From the NCBI RefSeq assembly GCF_024341905.1, contig NZ_BQXY01000001.1:1335013-1399012 (forward strand): 64,000 nt of DNA, in the 5' to 3' direction. This document shows, piece by piece, positions 1 to 7,887 of the stretch (within the stretch, counting starts at the first letter, position 1; the number at the start of each line of letters is the position of its first letter). The notes under the pieces are model-generated. The model saw only the letters and a program-made list of their open reading frames with translations. It did not search any database and had not been told where the DNA came from. The position numbers were made by a program, and so were the translations under genes. The DNA comes from Clostridium folliculivorans (lineage in GTDB: Bacteria; Bacillota; Clostridia; Clostridiales; Clostridiaceae).

Positions 1-818
1 ATGTAATTATTTGATAATGCACAGTAGTGAATATATGCAGGACTTGATACAGGAATGTTTTCTAAATTAGAAACCTTTATACCTGCGAAATCACCAAAAG
101 CATCAAATTTATATTTTTGACTATTATATGAAGTTATAAGATTAGTACTTGCATCCTGTATAATCTTATTATCTTGTAGTTTAGTGTTTGGTAATTTATC
201 TGGAAGTGCTGAATGTAATATTACAGTGGTACATCCGAAGGTATTTTTTAATGTATTAATTTCAGGATATATGCGGAGTAACGATGTACTATTATGCTTT
301 TGCTGAAAAATATCAAGTAAAATAATATCTTGAGGCTTCAATACTGTCTTTAATTCATCAATTATTGAGTTATTGTAAGGTGCAAAGATTCTAAATGCAA
401 GCTTCTTATAATTAGCTCTTAATAATTTCACTTGATCTACAATAAGTTTTTTTGTATAAGGAATATTAGGATTATAAGATATTACAGGTACTAATCTTCC
501 AGGGCAAATATTTGATAACAAATTTAAATAGTTACATCTCTTAATTTGATTTTGATAAATTGGATCAAGAAATTCAGTAACGGAAGATTTTGTTCTTTTA
601 GATAGTTTAATATACATAGGAATGTCCACAAAAAAGGGAGTGGATATATCATTAAATAACTGCTTACTAAAGGTTTTAAAATCTAGTTTTGAATTTTCTC
701 TAGGCTTATCTGATACTAACTCTATAAGTGGCATTATTTTAGCTGATGTTTTTTGATATTTCAGTGCCTCTCTCTCTGCTGTTAAATTTCTTAGAATAGG
801 TACATATTTGAAAGTCAT
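1..818 (-). CDS. Beta family protein (phage T4 beta-like), C-terminus off the left edge
   Basis: The minus strand is open from 818 to the window edge, giving 272 residues without a stop; the C-terminus lies outside the window. The protein begins MTFKYVPILRNLTAEREALK. The start is fixed by AAGGAAA seven bases upstream of the ATG; an ATG just upstream hits a stop after one codon. The N-terminal pattern (YVPILR..., then IMPLIEL and FFVDIP) fits the beta protein family named after phage T4 beta, whose biochemical role I do not know. Members often sit in phage or defence neighbourhoods (established knowledge, imprecise). Nothing in this window confirms such a context, because the next gene is divergent hcp. 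Family call moderate; function unknown. Confidence 0.6.
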   Translation of the reverse strand, partial: MTFKYVPILRNLTAEREALKYQKTSAKIMPLIELVSDKPRENSKLDFKTFSKQLFNDISTPFFVDIPMYIKLSKRTKSSVTEFLDPIYQNQIKRCNYLNLLSNICPGRLVPVISYNPNIPYTKKLIVDQVKLLRANYKKLAFRIFAPYNNSIIDELKTVLKPQDIILLDIFQQKHNSTSLLRIYPEINTLKNTFGCTTVILHSALPDKLPNTKLQDNKIIQDASTNLITSYNSQKYKFDAFGDFAGIKVSNLENIPVSSPAYIHYCALSNNY

Positions 819-1046
819 AGCATTTCCTTACATAATTATTTTCTTAATGTAATATGCTGCTTAAATTGCAAATATGCTAGTTTCAATATGTTTTTAATTT
901 CATCGTTACCTATTGCACATAAAATGACATTTTTGTTAATCAATACTTTTATTTTTGAATATTCTGATAAATTATTGCATATATTGCCAATCTTATTATA
1001 AAATAAAAGAGTAAAGTCAAAAATATGAATTGAAAGGATTGATATT

Positions 1047-2693
1047 ATGGTTCAAGAAATGTTCTGTTATCAATGTGAACAAACTGCCGGTGGTAAAGGA
1101 TGCACTAAAATTGGTGTATGTGGTAAGACACCTGATATTGCAGCTATGCAAGATTTATTGATTTATCAGTTAAAAGGAATTAGTATATATGCTAATGAAC
1201 TTTTAAAAAATGGTGAAGTAATAGATAAAAGCGTAGTTTCTTTTGTAGAGGATTCATTATTTATGACCTTGACTAATGTTAATTTTGATCCTGCTGATCA
1301 TATGGCTAAATTAAAGAAATCTCAAGAAATTAAAGAATCTTTGCGTAAAAAAGTACAAGCTGAAAATGTACACGCTCCTGAAGCATTATATGATTTAAGC
1401 GATTCTACTGAAGTTATGTTTGAAGATGCTAAAAAAGCTGGAATTATGTATGATCAAAATTTAGATCCTGACATTCGTTCTGTTAGAGAGACTATAAAAT
1501 ATGGTCTAAAAGGAATTGCTGCTTACGCACATCAAGCAAGATTTGTGAAATACAATAATGATGAAGTGGACAATTTTTATTTTAAAGCTTTAGCTGCTTT
1601 AACTGATAACACTTTAACATTAGATGACTTAATTAAAGTATTAATTGAAACTGGAGAAGCCAGTGTTAAAATAATGGAGCTTCTAGATACTGCTAATAAC
1701 AGTCTTTATAGCGCACCAACACCTACAAAAGTTAATGTGAATAGAAAGAAAGGTCCATTTATAGTAATTTCAGGACATGACTTAAAGGATTTAGAAATGC
1801 TGTTAAAGCAAACTGAAGGTAAAGGTATAAATATTTATACCCATGGTGAAATGTTACCTTCTCATGGATATCCTGAATTAAATAAATACCCTCACTTAGT
1901 AGGTAACTTCGGAAGTGCATGGCAAAATCAACAAAAAGAATTTGATAATATTCCTGGTTGCATCTTAATGACAACTAACTGTTTAATGAAACCAAGAGAT
2001 TCTTATAAAGATAGAATTTTCTCTACAAGTGTTGTTGGATGGGATGGAGTTAAACATATAGATAAAGATGAAAACGGAAATAAGGATTTTTCTGAAATAA
2101 TAAATAAAGCCTTAGAATTAGGCGGCTTCAAAGAAGATGAGGAAGTAAAAGAAATTTTAGTTGGCTTTGGACATAAAGCAACTTTAAGTCATGCTGATAC
2201 AATAATAAATGCAGTTAAAGATGGTAAAGTTAAGCACTTCTTCTTGATCGGAGGTTGTGATGGAGCTAAACCTGGAAGAAACTACTACACAGAATTTGCT
2301 GAAAAAGTTCCAAAGGATTCTATTATTCTTACATTAGCATGTGGAAAATATCGTTTTAATAAACTACAATTTGGCGAAGTTGCTGGACTTCCACGTTTGT
2401 TGGATGTTGGACAATGTAACGATGCTTATTCAGCAGTTAGAATTGCTTTAGCTTTAGCTGATGCATTTAAATGTGGTGTTAATGATTTACCTTTATCAAT
2501 AATACTTTCTTGGTATGAACAAAAAGCTGTTGCCGATCTTTTAGCATTGCTTTCTTTAGGGGTAAAAGGAATGTATATCGGGCCAAGCTTACCTGCATTC
2601 TTATCACCAAATGTATTACAATTCTTAATTGACAATTTTGATATAAAGCCAATCAGCACACCTGATGCTGACTTGAAACAAATATTAGGATAA
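1047..2693 (+). CDS. hcp: Hydroxylamine reductase / hybrid-cluster protein
   Basis: Cytoplasmic iron-sulfur-oxygen protein of 548 residues, the full family length. Hcp reduces hydroxylamine in vitro and acts as a nitric oxide reductase or in nitrosative and redox stress in vivo. The N-terminal cysteines are at 7, 10, 19 and 25 (C-x2-C-x8-C-x5-C), the tight spacing of anaerobe-type Hcp with a cubane cluster. The hybrid-cluster ligands can all be read in order: His in SGHDL, Glu in THGEMLP, Cys in TTNCLMKP, Cys in GGCDGAKPG, Cys in LACGKYRFN, Cys in DVGQCND, and Glu and Lys in SWYEQKA. AAAGGATTG precedes the first ATG. It is a single-gene unit closed by a strong terminator; no adjacent hcr-type reductase is present. 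The upstream 228 bp are A+T-rich and I could not define an operator. Confidence 0.96.
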   Translation: MVQEMFCYQCEQTAGGKGCTKIGVCGKTPDIAAMQDLLIYQLKGISIYANELLKNGEVIDKSVVSFVEDSLFMTLTNVNFDPADHMAKLKKSQEIKESLRKKVQAENVHAPEALYDLSDSTEVMFEDAKKAGIMYDQNLDPDIRSVRETIKYGLKGIAAYAHQARFVKYNNDEVDNFYFKALAALTDNTLTLDDLIKVLIETGEASVKIMELLDTANNSLYSAPTPTKVNVNRKKGPFIVISGHDLKDLEMLLKQTEGKGINIYTHGEMLPSHGYPELNKYPHLVGNFGSAWQNQQKEFDNIPGCILMTTNCLMKPRDSYKDRIFSTSVVGWDGVKHIDKDENGNKDFSEIINKALELGGFKEDEEVKEILVGFGHKATLSHADTIINAVKDGKVKHFFLIGGCDGAKPGRNYYTEFAEKVPKDSIILTLACGKYRFNKLQFGEVAGLPRLLDVGQCNDAYSAVRIALALADAFKCGVNDLPLSIILSWYEQKAVADLLALLSLGVKGMYIGPSLPAFLSPNVLQFLIDNFDIKPISTPDADLKQILG

Positions 2694-2714
2694 ATAATAG
2701 TTTTTAAGATACAT

Positions 2715-2760
2715 AGCAGCCAAGAATAGAGATACTCTTTCTATTTTTGGCTGCTTGTTT
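2715..2760 (+). terminator. Rho-independent terminator of hcp
   Basis: Long hairpin with arms AGCAGCCAAGAATAGA and TCTATTTTTGGCTGCT (16 bp, one mismatch), followed by TGTTT. It begins 21 bp after the hcp stop. Confidence 0.85.
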
Positions 2761-2888
2761 AAATGAGATTAAATTACAATGCTTAAGTTTATTGTATGCA
2801 TTATGTGATAAAATTAAATACTAAGTTGGATATCTATATATCTAAAATGAGATTTAAGTAGGTATTTAATGTGACTGAAATATGAAAA

Positions 2889-3066
2889 ATGATAAGAGAT
2901 GAAGGAAAAGCTGAAGTTTTCATAAAGCAATTAAATAAGAAGTTTAAGAAACTTACTAAATAATATAACGGAAAGATAAAGAAATCTACATTCAGAAACA
3001 ATGGAACTAATAGCTATTGATATAGTGGATTTGGAAAAGGTATAGATGTTAGAAAAGTACTTTTAA
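2889..3066 (+). pseudogene. C-terminal remnant of an Rpn-family nuclease/transposase
   Basis: Decayed coding sequence. One frame reads MIRDEGKAEVFIKQLNKKF then a stop at 2961. After a frameshift the reading continues as LHSETMELIAIDIVDLEKV, a stop, then MLEKYF. This pattern (GKAEV.IK.L.KKFK, then L..ET.ELIA.DI.D.E) is the characteristic C-terminal tail of Rpn (PD-(D/E)XK) recombination-promoting nucleases/putative transposases, common in Clostridium. No nuclease domain is recognisable upstream; the sequence back to 2761 is non-coding. It is a mobile-element scar between hcp and the RCC1-like gene. The family is inferred from tail pattern recognition only. Confidence 0.6.
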
Positions 3067-3153
3067 TATAAATGGTTGCAGATAAGAATGCAGGAAGAAA
3101 ATTGAGCAAAATTTGGTAACTATGTAAAAACAAAGATTTAAAGAGGGTAAATT

Positions 3154-4014
3154 ATGAATAATATGAAGTGTAACAATATGGGAGATGTAAGAAATACTAT
3201 AGCTACAGGTCACCGTCATACTGTTGGTATTAAATCAGATGGAACAGTAATGACTGTAGGTGATAATAAATGTGGTCAATGTGATGTAAGTAGCTGGAGC
3301 GATATTGTTTCGGTGGATGCTGGTAATGTTCATATGGCGACTAACACAGGAAACTCTCATACAGTGGGGCTTAAGGCTGACGGTACTGTGTTAGCTGTAG
3401 GTTGGAATAAGCATGACCAATGCGATGTTGATGGTTGGCATGATATTATAGCCATTGCAGCTGGTTGGCGCCGTACAGTTGGTCTTAAACAAAACGGCAC
3501 AGTGGTTGCTGCAGGTCGAAATACTGAAGGTCAATGCGAGATAAGTGAGTGGCGTGGTATTGTTGCGATTACAGCAGGAGACTGGCATACCGTGGGTCTT
3601 AAATCAGACGGAACAGTTATGGCTGTAGGTAATAATAGATATGGCCAATGCAATGTTGGTGAATGGAGTGACATAATAGCAGTAGCTGCAGGTTATCTTC
3701 ATACAGTGGGCCTTAGATCCGATGGTACTGTGGTTGTTACAGGTAAAAATAATGAAGGACAATGTAATGTTAGTGATTGGAACGGTATTGTAGCTATAGC
3801 TGCAGGCAGTAGTCATACAATAGGTCTTAAAGCTGACGGAACAGTTGTGGCTGTCGGGTGGAATGAGTATGGTCAATGCAATGCTAGTGACTGGTGTGAT
3901 ATAGTAGCAGTTGCAGCTGGTTGTGCTCATACTGTTGGTCTTAAATCAGATGGTACTTTTGTAGCTGCAGGTGACAATGAATATGGTCAATGCGATGTAA
4001 ATAGCTGGAACTAA
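3154..4014 (+). CDS. RCC1-like beta-propeller repeat protein, seven 38-residue repeats
   Basis: 286 residues, almost entirely seven tandem repeats with the pattern TVGLKxDGTVxAVGxN, GQCxV, W, DIVAVAAGxxH. Period is 38 residues (114 nt); the first unit carries a short insertion and the last is cut after the Trp. This is the RCC1/BLIP-II repeat, which folds into a seven-bladed propeller. No signal peptide or anchor is visible, so it is probably cytoplasmic. AAGAGGG precedes the ATG. Bacterial members lack the exchange-factor function of eukaryotic RCC1 and serve as binding scaffolds; the partner here is unknown. Repeats are similar at DNA level, so copy number may vary between strains. Confidence 0.85.
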   Translation: MNNMKCNNMGDVRNTIATGHRHTVGIKSDGTVMTVGDNKCGQCDVSSWSDIVSVDAGNVHMATNTGNSHTVGLKADGTVLAVGWNKHDQCDVDGWHDIIAIAAGWRRTVGLKQNGTVVAAGRNTEGQCEISEWRGIVAITAGDWHTVGLKSDGTVMAVGNNRYGQCNVGEWSDIIAVAAGYLHTVGLRSDGTVVVTGKNNEGQCNVSDWNGIVAIAAGSSHTIGLKADGTVVAVGWNEYGQCNASDWCDIVAVAAGCAHTVGLKSDGTFVAAGDNEYGQCDVNSWN

Positions 4015-4159
4015 GGAGTTATAGCAATCTAGCCTTTTTCTATATTTTTTAATCTTTGTTTATGCTTTTAAAAGTTGTGTGTTATAAACGAAAAATATTA
4101 GGAAATCTCTGTGGTTGTCTAACTTGCCATATTTTATAATGTTCTTGAATAACGACACA

Positions 4160-4198
4160 AAAACACTGCAAAATCCATTTTGAATAATGCGGTGTTTT
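4160..4198. terminator. Hairpin between convergent RCC1-like and HIT genes
   Basis: Arms AAAACACTGC and GCGGTGTTTT (10 bp with one wobble pair) flank a 19-nt loop. The A-rich left and T-rich right flanks suit a bidirectional terminator for the two convergent genes. Confidence 0.6.
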
Positions 4199-4271
4199 AA
4201 TTAATTATTCGGTTTTTATTTACGTGACGTTAAATAAGAATATTGCTAATAATATAACCACATTCTCAAAT

Positions 4272-4673
4272 CTAAAAATTAAGCATCTCTCTTAATTCAT
4301 TAGAGATACCTTGTGAAACTTTATGATTTGTGTCAGGAATTGTCCATCCAAAGCCATCACCCTTATATCTTGGAAATACATGCATATGGTAATGTCCGAT
4401 ATCATTAAATTCTCCTCCGTTTTGCATTATGCTATATCCATCTGGAGAATACTTTTCTTTAATAATTTTCACTATTTTTTTAGACAAAGACATCATTGCT
4501 AACAATGTTTCATTAGGAATTTCATCTGTATCTAAATAGTGAGTCTTTGGGATAATTAACACATGTCCTTCATTAAAAGGGTAGATATCTAAAAAACACA
4601 TTATCAATTCATCCTGATATACTAAATTACACGGAATTTCACCTTCAACAATCTTACAAAAAATACAGTCCAT
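4272..4673 (-). CDS. HIT family nucleotide-binding hydrolase
   Basis: 133 residues, normal for a bacterial HIT (histidine triad) protein. These hydrolyse nucleoside phosphoramidates, AMP-lysine or dinucleoside polyphosphates. It opens MDCIFCKIVEGEIP, the typical N-terminus with a CxxC pair, and carries the triad HYHMHVF at about residues 94-99. I chose the second ATG, at 4673, because GGAGG sits six bases before it. The longer reading from 4685 places that ribosome binding site inside the coding sequence. Monocistronic, converging on the RCC1-like gene. Physiological substrate unknown. Confidence 0.92.
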   Translation of the reverse strand: MDCIFCKIVEGEIPCNLVYQDELIMCFLDIYPFNEGHVLIIPKTHYLDTDEIPNETLLAMMSLSKKIVKIIKEKYSPDGYSIMQNGGEFNDIGHYHMHVFPRYKGDGFGWTIPDTNHKVSQGISNELREMLNF

Positions 4674-5387
4674 AATTACCTCCATTACTTATTCTTATTT
4701 CTTCGCAATATTTTACCATTGTATGTTAATTATTATTAATTATACCATTTCATACCAATTAATTCTAAGAAAACTGTAGACCTAAGAGTGTTTTAAAATA
4801 ATTTTTTCACTGCATTATTCAGTTTTCAAAGAGCATTGTTTATATCGTAAATTTCACAAGTTACGTCGTCTTTTTTTCACATTCTAACTTAATTATTTTA
4901 AATTATATAAGTAACTATAAATAACTCTAGGTGAATATAGATGCCAAGATATTGTTGTATTATTTCAACCCTTAAATTCAATATACTCAAATTAGTATAA
5001 GTGATATCAAATATAATTACTTAAATGCTGATATCTCACGGGTTTTAACATGTGGGTAAATATTTTTACCCTATTAGCCTATGTATTAAATAAATGTTGG
5101 TATTATATAGCTTGTCCTTATACACAAAAGTACCAACATTTATTTAATACATAATACAAGGCTTTTTTATTATTTAGGATTTATAGTTCAATTAGATTTA
5201 TGGATAAGTATATGTAACAGGTTTAAAATGAGCTGCTGATAGCATTATCCACAGGATGTTCCTAAATCAATTAATTCAATAGTATGCACCGTAATTTTAG
5301 TGGACATTGCACAATCTACCTTTATAAGCTTACCAAAAGAACATAAAATTTAATTACAAAGAAACTTCATAGATTATGAAATAAGCC
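4674..5387. other. Long A+T-rich intergenic region with two inverted repeats
   Basis: About 700 bp without a credible gene. It holds a perfect GGGTAAA/TTTACCC hairpin (5054-5071) and just after it the 23 bp inverted repeat listed separately. The text CTCACGGGTTTTAACATG near 5035 resembles the centre of the 96 bp palindromic elements found elsewhere in the window, so this may be a decayed copy. A short minus-strand run ending IELIDLGTSCG then stop (about 5255-5345) could be a gene tail but I cannot identify it. Confidence 0.5.
5080..5153. repeat. Perfect 23 bp inverted repeat with 28 nt loop
   Basis: Left arm 5080-5102 begins TATGTATTAAATAAATG and ends TTGGTA. The right arm, 5131-5153, is its exact reverse complement. 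No T-run follows on either strand, so a terminator is doubtful. It could be a MITE-like insertion, an RNA hairpin or a protein-binding palindrome. Confidence 0.8.
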
Positions 5388-5413
5388 CATATCAGATTTG
5401 CTGCTCTGATATG
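5388..5413 (-). terminator. Probable terminator of the SDR gene
   Basis: Arms CATATCAGA and TCTGATATG (9 bp perfect). It lies 19 bp beyond the SDR stop on the minus strand, where the sequence continues GGGCTTATTT. Confidence 0.6.
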
Positions 5414-5431
5414 AGCGTATTGTTTAATTTC

Positions 5432-6151
5432 TTAAAATAATCCATAGTTGTAATCAGCAACAGCACCGTTATAATTTATAACCTCGCCATTATGATTTTT
5501 GCCATCAAGGATTATGTCTGTTATTAACTTACCAGCTTCCGACGCTGTCTTCATGTGTGGTCCTGTCGCATTGCCATTTAAATCAGTTGTTGTTCCGCCA
5601 GGCATGATACCAAAAATCTCAAGCGATTTTCCAGCTTGTTGGAAATTCAAACCAAGGGTTTGTGTCATGGCATTTAGTGCCGCCTTGCTCGATTTATAGG
5701 AAAATGGATTAAAGTGAGGTGTCATGCCGATAGGAATTGTTATATTTACAATGCGCCCGCTGTTTTTTTCAAGAACAGGTATTAACTGACGAATGAGTTC
5801 GAAAGGAGCAAATACATTTGTTTCCATGACATTTCTTAATTCATCCAACGTAAATTCATAGCCTGGTTTTCTCATGTCGCCAGGAATAGCTGCATTATTG
5901 ATTAATATGTCAAGATCAGAATGCTGTGATTTAATTGTGCTTACAGCTTCTACAATAGTTTCTTGATTCTGCAAATCAATATTTATATAGGTTGCTTTAA
6001 TGCCTTCACTAAGAAGTTCATTAACCGCTTCAAGTCCGCGTTTTTCATCTCGTGATCCTATTAACACAGTCCACCCACTTTTCCCCATTTCATATGCTAT
6101 TTGTTTACCAATTCCTTTGTTCGCTCCTGTGATAAAAACTTTCTTTGCCAT
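5432..6151 (-). CDS. Short-chain dehydrogenase/reductase (SDR)
   Basis: 239-residue classical SDR oxidoreductase. The nucleotide-binding motif TGANKGIG is at residues 8-15, NNAA at 85-88 and the catalytic YKSSK at 152-156 (Tyr152, Lys156). The fold predicts NAD(P)H-dependent reduction of a small carbonyl or quinone; the substrate cannot be read from sequence. AAGGAGA precedes the ATG. Its promoter region carries a TTGACT -35 and a weak TAACAT -10 with a 19 bp spacer containing a dyad. This is the stretched architecture activated by MerR-type regulators, so it is probably induced by an electrophile or similar signal. No merR gene is adjacent; the nearest two are at 27.7 and 31.0 kb. Confidence 0.9.
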   Translation of the reverse strand: MAKKVFITGANKGIGKQIAYEMGKSGWTVLIGSRDEKRGLEAVNELLSEGIKATYINIDLQNQETIVEAVSTIKSQHSDLDILINNAAIPGDMRKPGYEFTLDELRNVMETNVFAPFELIRQLIPVLEKNSGRIVNITIPIGMTPHFNPFSYKSSKAALNAMTQTLGLNFQQAGKSLEIFGIMPGGTTTDLNGNATGPHMKTASEAGKLITDIILDGKNHNGEVINYNGAVADYNYGLF

Positions 6152-6233
6152 ATGTTAGTCTCCTTATCTTTTCTTTGTTCTATTTACATTTCTATTAGTT
6201 ACTTGGATATGAACTTTTATGTATTATATACTG

Positions 6234-6264
6234 ATGTTATCACTTAGAGTTATGTATAAGTCAA
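6234..6264 (-). promoter_or_regulatory. MerR-type promoter with 19 bp spacer, upstream of the SDR
   Basis: On the minus strand TTGACT (6264-6259), 19 bp of spacer, then TAACAT (6239-6234). The spacer carries a loose dyad, ACTTA...TAAGT. The layout and the AAGTGATA stretch closely match the promoter at 30780-30810, suggesting control by the same or a related MerR protein. Confidence 0.5.
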
Positions 6265-6467
6265 GTGGTTTTATAAAATTATAATGAGATTTTTGAATGA
6301 CTATTCTTTTATAGAACCTTTATTAAAAGAGCTAGTGATGGAAAACTATTGATTAAGTGGATGAAACTCACTTTGATTTTGCATTCAAATTCCCTTATAT
6401 CCCCCTTGAAAACAAAGCCCCATAGAACTATAATTTCCCCATATTAAATTTAAAGGGAGGTTTTTAT

Positions 6468-6629
6468 ATGGAGCAACAATATCTAGAAAAGCTTAAGCCT
6501 ATGGAATATGCAAATATGCAGGGCGAACAAGTTAGCCGCTTGAGAGAACTAGAACTAAAATTTAATGAAGAATTTGGAACTGACTTCTATTTCATGGTTA
6601 TGGAAAAGGAAGAGAAGTTTAAAAGCTAA
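6468..6629 (+). CDS. Small conserved-looking protein, 53 residues
   Basis: MEQQYLEKLKPMEYANMQGE starts a 53-codon frame ending EEKFKS. GGGAGG lies seven bases upstream of the ATG and a clean terminator follows the stop immediately, so it is very likely expressed. The sequence is charged and mostly helical, with no membrane segment or cysteine. I do not recognise a family. It stands alone between the SDR and the ABC exporter. Confidence 0.7.
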   Translation: MEQQYLEKLKPMEYANMQGEQVSRLRELELKFNEEFGTDFYFMVMEKEEKFKS

Positions 6630-6652
6630 AAGACACTTAGGTGTCTTTTTTT
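6628..6652 (+). terminator. Terminator of the 53-residue gene
   Basis: AAAAGACAC, TTAG, GTGTCTTTT forms a 9 bp stem overlapping the stop codon and running into a T-run. Confidence 0.85.
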
Positions 6653-6735
6653 ACTGTACGAGAAAATATAAATTTTAATGCTAGATAAGCCTAGCAATTT
6701 CAGATGTAAAAAATGAATTTTTAGGACGTGCAGTA
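6652..6735. repeat. 84 bp imperfect palindromic element
   Basis: Bounded by TACTGTACG and CGTGCAGTA (near-perfect inverted ends) with an inner perfect hairpin TGCTAG, ATAAGC, CTAGCA (6679-6696). The architecture of outer inverted ends plus central hairpin resembles the 96 and 98 bp palindromes elsewhere in the window, though the sequence differs. The following 200 bp (to 6945) hold a small CTGAAG/CTTCAG hairpin near 6815 and the promoter region of the ABC operon, but no gene. Confidence 0.5.
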
Positions 6736-6945
6736 AAAAATAAGATTTATTCGCCTGCCAAAGTTTCCTCATTACATTCGGAAAGGCAGATGCTTTAAAA
6801 AAGCTCACTGAAGAAGGTCGCTTCAGCAACTTTTTCATACCCAAAAATGACATTTGTCATATTCGAAAGTAATATAACTCACTATTTTCATTACCTCTAT
6901 TAACGTATTATAAGATTAGAAAAGACGGTTGGAGGTATTAAAAAG

Positions 6946-7878
6946 ATGATTGTTGAGATCAAAAATCTTGTTAAAAGATACAAGGATTTTATAGCAGTAG
7001 ATAATTTAAGTTTATCAATAAAAGAAGGAGAAATCTTTGGACTTCTTGGACCAAATGGCGCAGGTAAGACTACAACTATAAACACTATCTTGGGACTAAG
7101 CAAAATAGATAGCGGAGAGGTAAAAGTTTTTGGGAAAAGTTTAGATAAGGATGAGATGGAGATTAAGAGGAATATTGGTATAGTTCCTCAGAATATTGCT
7201 CTTTTTAATGATCTTAAAGCTTATGAGAATATAGAGTTTTTTGGCAGGCTTTATGGACTTAGAGGTAGTGTATTAAAGTCAAGAGTAGAGGAAGCTTTAG
7301 AATTCACAGGACTTTCAGATAGGAAGAAGGATTATCCTAGCAAATACTCTGGGGGCATGCAAAGAAGGTTGAATATAGCTTGTGCTATTGTTCATAGACC
7401 AAAGCTTATAATAATGGATGAACCTACTGTAGGGATTGATCCACAATCAAGAAATCATATACTAGATTCAGTGAGAAAGCTTAATGAAAGCGGATCTACA
7501 GTGATTTATACTTCACACTACATGGAAGAGATAGAGGAGTTGTGCTCTGATATAACTATCATGGATCATGGAAAGGTCATAGCAAAAGGCACCAAGGACG
7601 AGTTAAAGTCACTTATAGATGTAGAAGAAAAGGTGACTGTTACTCTTTCAAATGTCAATTATACAATGATTGAGCAGATTAAAAGAATATCAGGTGTTAT
7701 AGATTGCGTACTTGAGGATAGGAAGCTTACTGTTATATCACAAAAGGGCAGCAAAAACTTAAGCAGGATAATTGATTCCATTAATAATTCAAGTAGTGAA
7801 ATAGTAGGTATAGATGTCGATAAGCCAAGCCTTGAAGGGGTATTCTTAACCCTTACTGGAAGAAAGTTAAGAGATTAG
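6946..7878 (+). CDS. ABC-2 exporter ATP-binding protein (LnrL-like)
   Basis: 310-residue cytoplasmic ATPase. Walker A GPNGAGKTT is at residues 35-43, signature SGGMQRR at 135-141 and Walker B IIMDEP at 155-160, with a C-terminal extension typical of drug-exporter ATPases. First gene of an operon with two ABC-2 permeases and, after a terminator, a NarL-type two-component pair. This order matches the Bacillus linearmycin system LnrLMN with LnrJK. By that analogy it powers export of, or resistance to, a membrane-active lipid-like antibiotic. The function is inferred from family and context; the substrate is unknown. Confidence 0.92.
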   Translation: MIVEIKNLVKRYKDFIAVDNLSLSIKEGEIFGLLGPNGAGKTTTINTILGLSKIDSGEVKVFGKSLDKDEMEIKRNIGIVPQNIALFNDLKAYENIEFFGRLYGLRGSVLKSRVEEALEFTGLSDRKKDYPSKYSGGMQRRLNIACAIVHRPKLIIMDEPTVGIDPQSRNHILDSVRKLNESGSTVIYTSHYMEEIEELCSDITIMDHGKVIAKGTKDELKSLIDVEEKVTVTLSNVNYTMIEQIKRISGVIDCVLEDRKLTVISQKGSKNLSRIIDSINNSSSEIVGIDVDKPSLEGVFLTLTGRKLRD

Positions 7879-7887
7879 GAGGGAAAA

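Noticed and set aside
819..1046. Riboswitch or Rex/FNR operator upstream of hcp
   Set aside because: TTGTTAATCAATAC loosely recalls a Rex site, but there is no full palindrome and no structured leader.
3200..4010. Regular 114 bp repeats suggesting a CRISPR-like or satellite array
   Set aside because: The period is coding: every unit is a 38-residue RCC1 repeat in one open frame with a ribosome binding site.
5245..5253. TTATCCACA, an exact DnaA box
   Set aside because: A single copy without a cluster, dnaA/dnaN or an A+T-rich unwinding element; expected by chance.
6626..6853. Minus-strand open frame of 75 codons
   Set aside because: It crosses a terminator and the 84 bp palindrome and has no ribosome binding site; composition is that of intergenic DNA.
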